NCBI GenBank assembly: GCA_905221605.1
Contig: CAJNDS010002151.1
Location: forward strand, 340,001-388,500
Length of the DNA: 48,500 bases
Origin: Symbiodinium natans
Taxonomy: Eukaryota; Sar; Dinophyceae; Suessiales; Symbiodiniaceae
Reading direction: 5' to 3'
Below the pieces are notes generated by a model. It did not search any database, was not told the origin of the DNA, and saw only the letters and a program-made list of their open reading frames with translations. Positions 47,226 through 48,500 of the stretch are shown here, piece after piece. A program made the translations under genes and the position numbers. How positions within the stretch are numbered: the stretch's first letter is position 1; each line of letters begins with the position of its first letter.

Positions 47226-47325
47226 GGTTTCCGAAATTCGGGCACTTTATTGGGGTCCCAATTCGAAGGGAATCCTACTATTGGGGGGGGGTCTATTTTT
47301 CGGGGGTCCCCTATTTTCGTAACCC
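47226..47325. mobile_element. Family C-like element
   Basis: GGTTTCCGAAATTCGGGCAC faces GGGGGTCCCCTATTTTCG. Ends are imperfect. Confidence 0.45.
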
Positions 47326-47388
47326 TAAACCCTAAACCCTAAACCCTAAACCCTAAACCCAACTTGGGTTCTTTTGAGCCTTTTTTAG

Positions 47389-47455
47389 GGAACCTTGTAC
47401 TTTGGTCCAGCCACGTGCTGCAGTCGGCTCCTCTGCGCTGCCATACCTGTGTCAG
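47389..47455 (+). CDS. Candidate exon
   Basis: TTTTTTAG|GGAACC...GTGTCAG|GTTCGT. Two frames are open (YFGPATCCSRLLCAAIPVS, or LVLWSSHVLQSAPLRCHTCV). Both splice signals are present. TA/GT microsatellites follow at 47480-47580. Confidence 0.4.
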
Positions 47456-47659
47456 GTTCGTATAGATACCAAAAACAACGGTGTGTGTGTGTGTATGTAT
47501 GTATGTATTTATGTATGTATTACTTATATATATATACACACACATATATATATATATATATCTTTACATATCTGTGTGTGTGCTTATCTAAGTATGTATA
47601 TGTTATATATCATCATGTTCTACTGATTTGTACTTTTCATTACATACGTTTAGTATAAG

Positions 47660-47749
47660 CCGTGATTGTCGAGCTCAGTCTCAGTGACCTGGTCCTGGGA
47701 GGTCTGCGGCCGCGAAAACGGAGGCTGCAAGATGCCCAGAAGAAGCCAG
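47660..47749 (+). CDS. Candidate exon ending at family D element
   Basis: The frame reads VIVELSLSDLVLGGLRPRKR then LQDAQKKP. The element D3 supplies the GT donor (CCAG|GTCTTCC). Confidence 0.45.
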
Positions 47750-47969
47750 GTCTTCCAAAGCCCCTTAATTTAAGGACTAGACCCTAATATATATATATAT
47801 ATATATATATATACGTATACTAAGGGTCCTTATTAGGAATTAAGGTATATTCCTAAATTAAGGTATTCCTAAATTAAGGACTAGGCCCTAATATATACCA
47901 AGGGTCCTTATTAGGAATCAAGGTATATTCCGATTATATTCCTACATTAAGGGGTTTTGGAAGATCTGG
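47748..47969. mobile_element. TIR element, family D, internally duplicated
   Basis: AGGTCTTCCAAAGCCCCTTAA faces TTAAGGGGTTTTGGAAGATCT. The core contains two copies of GGACTAG(A/G)CCCTAATATATA...AAGGGTCCTTATTAGGAAT, the first inflated by (TA)n. Confidence 0.8.
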
Positions 47970-48103
47970 GAAGAGCAGCGCCACAGGGGTGCGAAGTTTA
48001 CGAAGAGCTTGGGAGGTTGGGGTTTAGGGCTTAGGGTTCAGGGTTTAGGGTTTAGGGGTTTAGGCTGACTCCAGTACCCTTTTGCTCCTTTTGTTGTTTC
48101 TAG

Positions 48104-48410
48104 GTCCCTGAGAAATGGAACCTACCCTCAAAGGGCACCCTTACCTAGATGTGGTTGCTGGGCTACCAAGACAGAGACGCTGGCACGAGTCCACGCTGAA
48201 CATGCGTGCAGCATCATGGTTTCCGGATTCTTCGTAGAGCGATGGTGCTCCCTCAACTCCCGTCTCAGGCAAACCCTAACACTAAACCCTAAACCCTGCA
48301 TAGCACGGGTTCCAAAAATCAAAAAGGGGCGTTCCGGTATAGTAGTCGGCACATGGCGCAGAGTCGGTGCGTGGACTTGGATTCCACCGTCCCCGAGCAG
48401 TCTTGTTACT
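48104..48410 (+). CDS. Two candidate exons split by a 35-nt telomere-like GC-AG intron
   Basis: 48104-48268 follows TTTTGTTGTTTCTAG and reads RNGTYPQRAPLPRCGCWATK then TETLARVHAEHACSIMVSG and FFVERWCSLNSRL. The stretch 48269-48303 begins GC, ends TAG and is made of CCCTAAA-like units. Joining across it gives STGSKNQKGAFRYSSRHMAQ then SRCVDLDSTVPEQS. The unspliced frame is also open, so splicing is inferred from protein-like composition. Confidence 0.5.
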
Positions 48411-48411
48411 T

Positions 48412-48500
48412 ACTGTTGGTTAGTAATGAGGTGCCCTATATAATCCCTTCAAGGGACTACATGGGGGCCCTAATTCCCTCATTCCCTGCTAACCAACAGT
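48412..48500. mobile_element. TIR element, family H, at window end
   Basis: ACTGTTGGTTAG (48412-48423) and CTAACCAACAGT (48489-48500) are perfect. The core CCTATATAATCCC matches 11678-11691. Confidence 0.85.

Noticed and set aside
1-48500. True chromosome end, because of abundant telomere repeats
   Set aside because: The repeats occur in both orientations, in short tracts spread over the whole window, with exons and elements between them. A chromosome end would show one long array in one orientation.
1-48500. tRNA, rRNA, snRNA or spliced-leader RNA genes
   Set aside because: No cloverleaf, rRNA-conserved segment or full 22-nt leader with downstream Sm site was found by eye. The only leader match is the 16-nt relict at 21283.

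Overview
The window looks like nuclear DNA of a dinoflagellate, probably a symbiodiniacean-like or Polarella-like species. Five things point there. (1) A 16-nt relict of the conserved dinoflagellate spliced leader (GCCATTTTGGCTCAAG) lies at 21283-21298, just behind a strong pyrimidine-tract acceptor. (2) Plant-type telomere units (CCCTAAA/TTTAGGG) recur in dozens of interstitial tracts, in both orientations. (3) Introns appear to start with GC or GA as well as GT, and exons follow AG|G. (4) Many short terminal-inverted-repeat (TIR) elements of about 80-210 bp sit exactly between exons, as introners do. (5) Two long multi-exon genes match, from memory, protein families that are greatly expanded in Symbiodiniaceae. 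There is no sign of bacterial operons, tRNA, rRNA or CRISPR.

Layout, all + strand unless stated. 1-3 kb: telomere-like tracts alternating with short candidate exons of an unidentified gene. 3.66-5.23 kb: a three-exon MAP3K-like gene that looks like a pseudokinase. 5.5-8.6 kb: more candidate exons separated by TIR elements, plus a 740-bp array of three large palindromes. 8.85-9.19 kb: a likely minus-strand two-exon fragment. 9.3-21.0 kb: a highly fragmented gene region. At least ten tiny exons (about 30-70 nt) encode G-[SGA]-[LI]-F-G repeats like FG nucleoporins; their introns consist of telomere-like repeats and TIR elements. 21.0-25.2 kb: a gag - TAG - reverse transcriptase - (frameshift) - RNase H retroelement whose leader carries the spliced-leader relict.

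26.5-33.4 kb holds gene 1, whose exons carry, in order, motifs that resemble a C5-cytosine methyltransferase core. 34.3-41.2 kb holds gene 2, a many-exon gene of a dinoflagellate-expanded family of unknown function, possibly transposase-derived. 41.4-42.7 kb holds an intact-looking tyrosine recombinase, followed directly by a small palindromic element. 43.0-44.4 kb: FG-type exons resume, ending in a plausible stop. 45.1-48.5 kb: another set of candidate exons continuing past the window edge.

Main interpretation (inference): most tracts that look like junk are introns. The DNA between exons was built by two processes, insertion of TIR introners (some with clear target duplications, some nested) and accumulation of telomere-like repeats. 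The FG exons on both sides of the 20.4-42.9 kb block leave open that the retroelement, genes 1 and 2 and the recombinase lie inside one giant intron. Exon boundaries were read by eye from open frames, AG|G acceptors and GT/GC/GA donors, so most are approximate; transcript data would be decisive.
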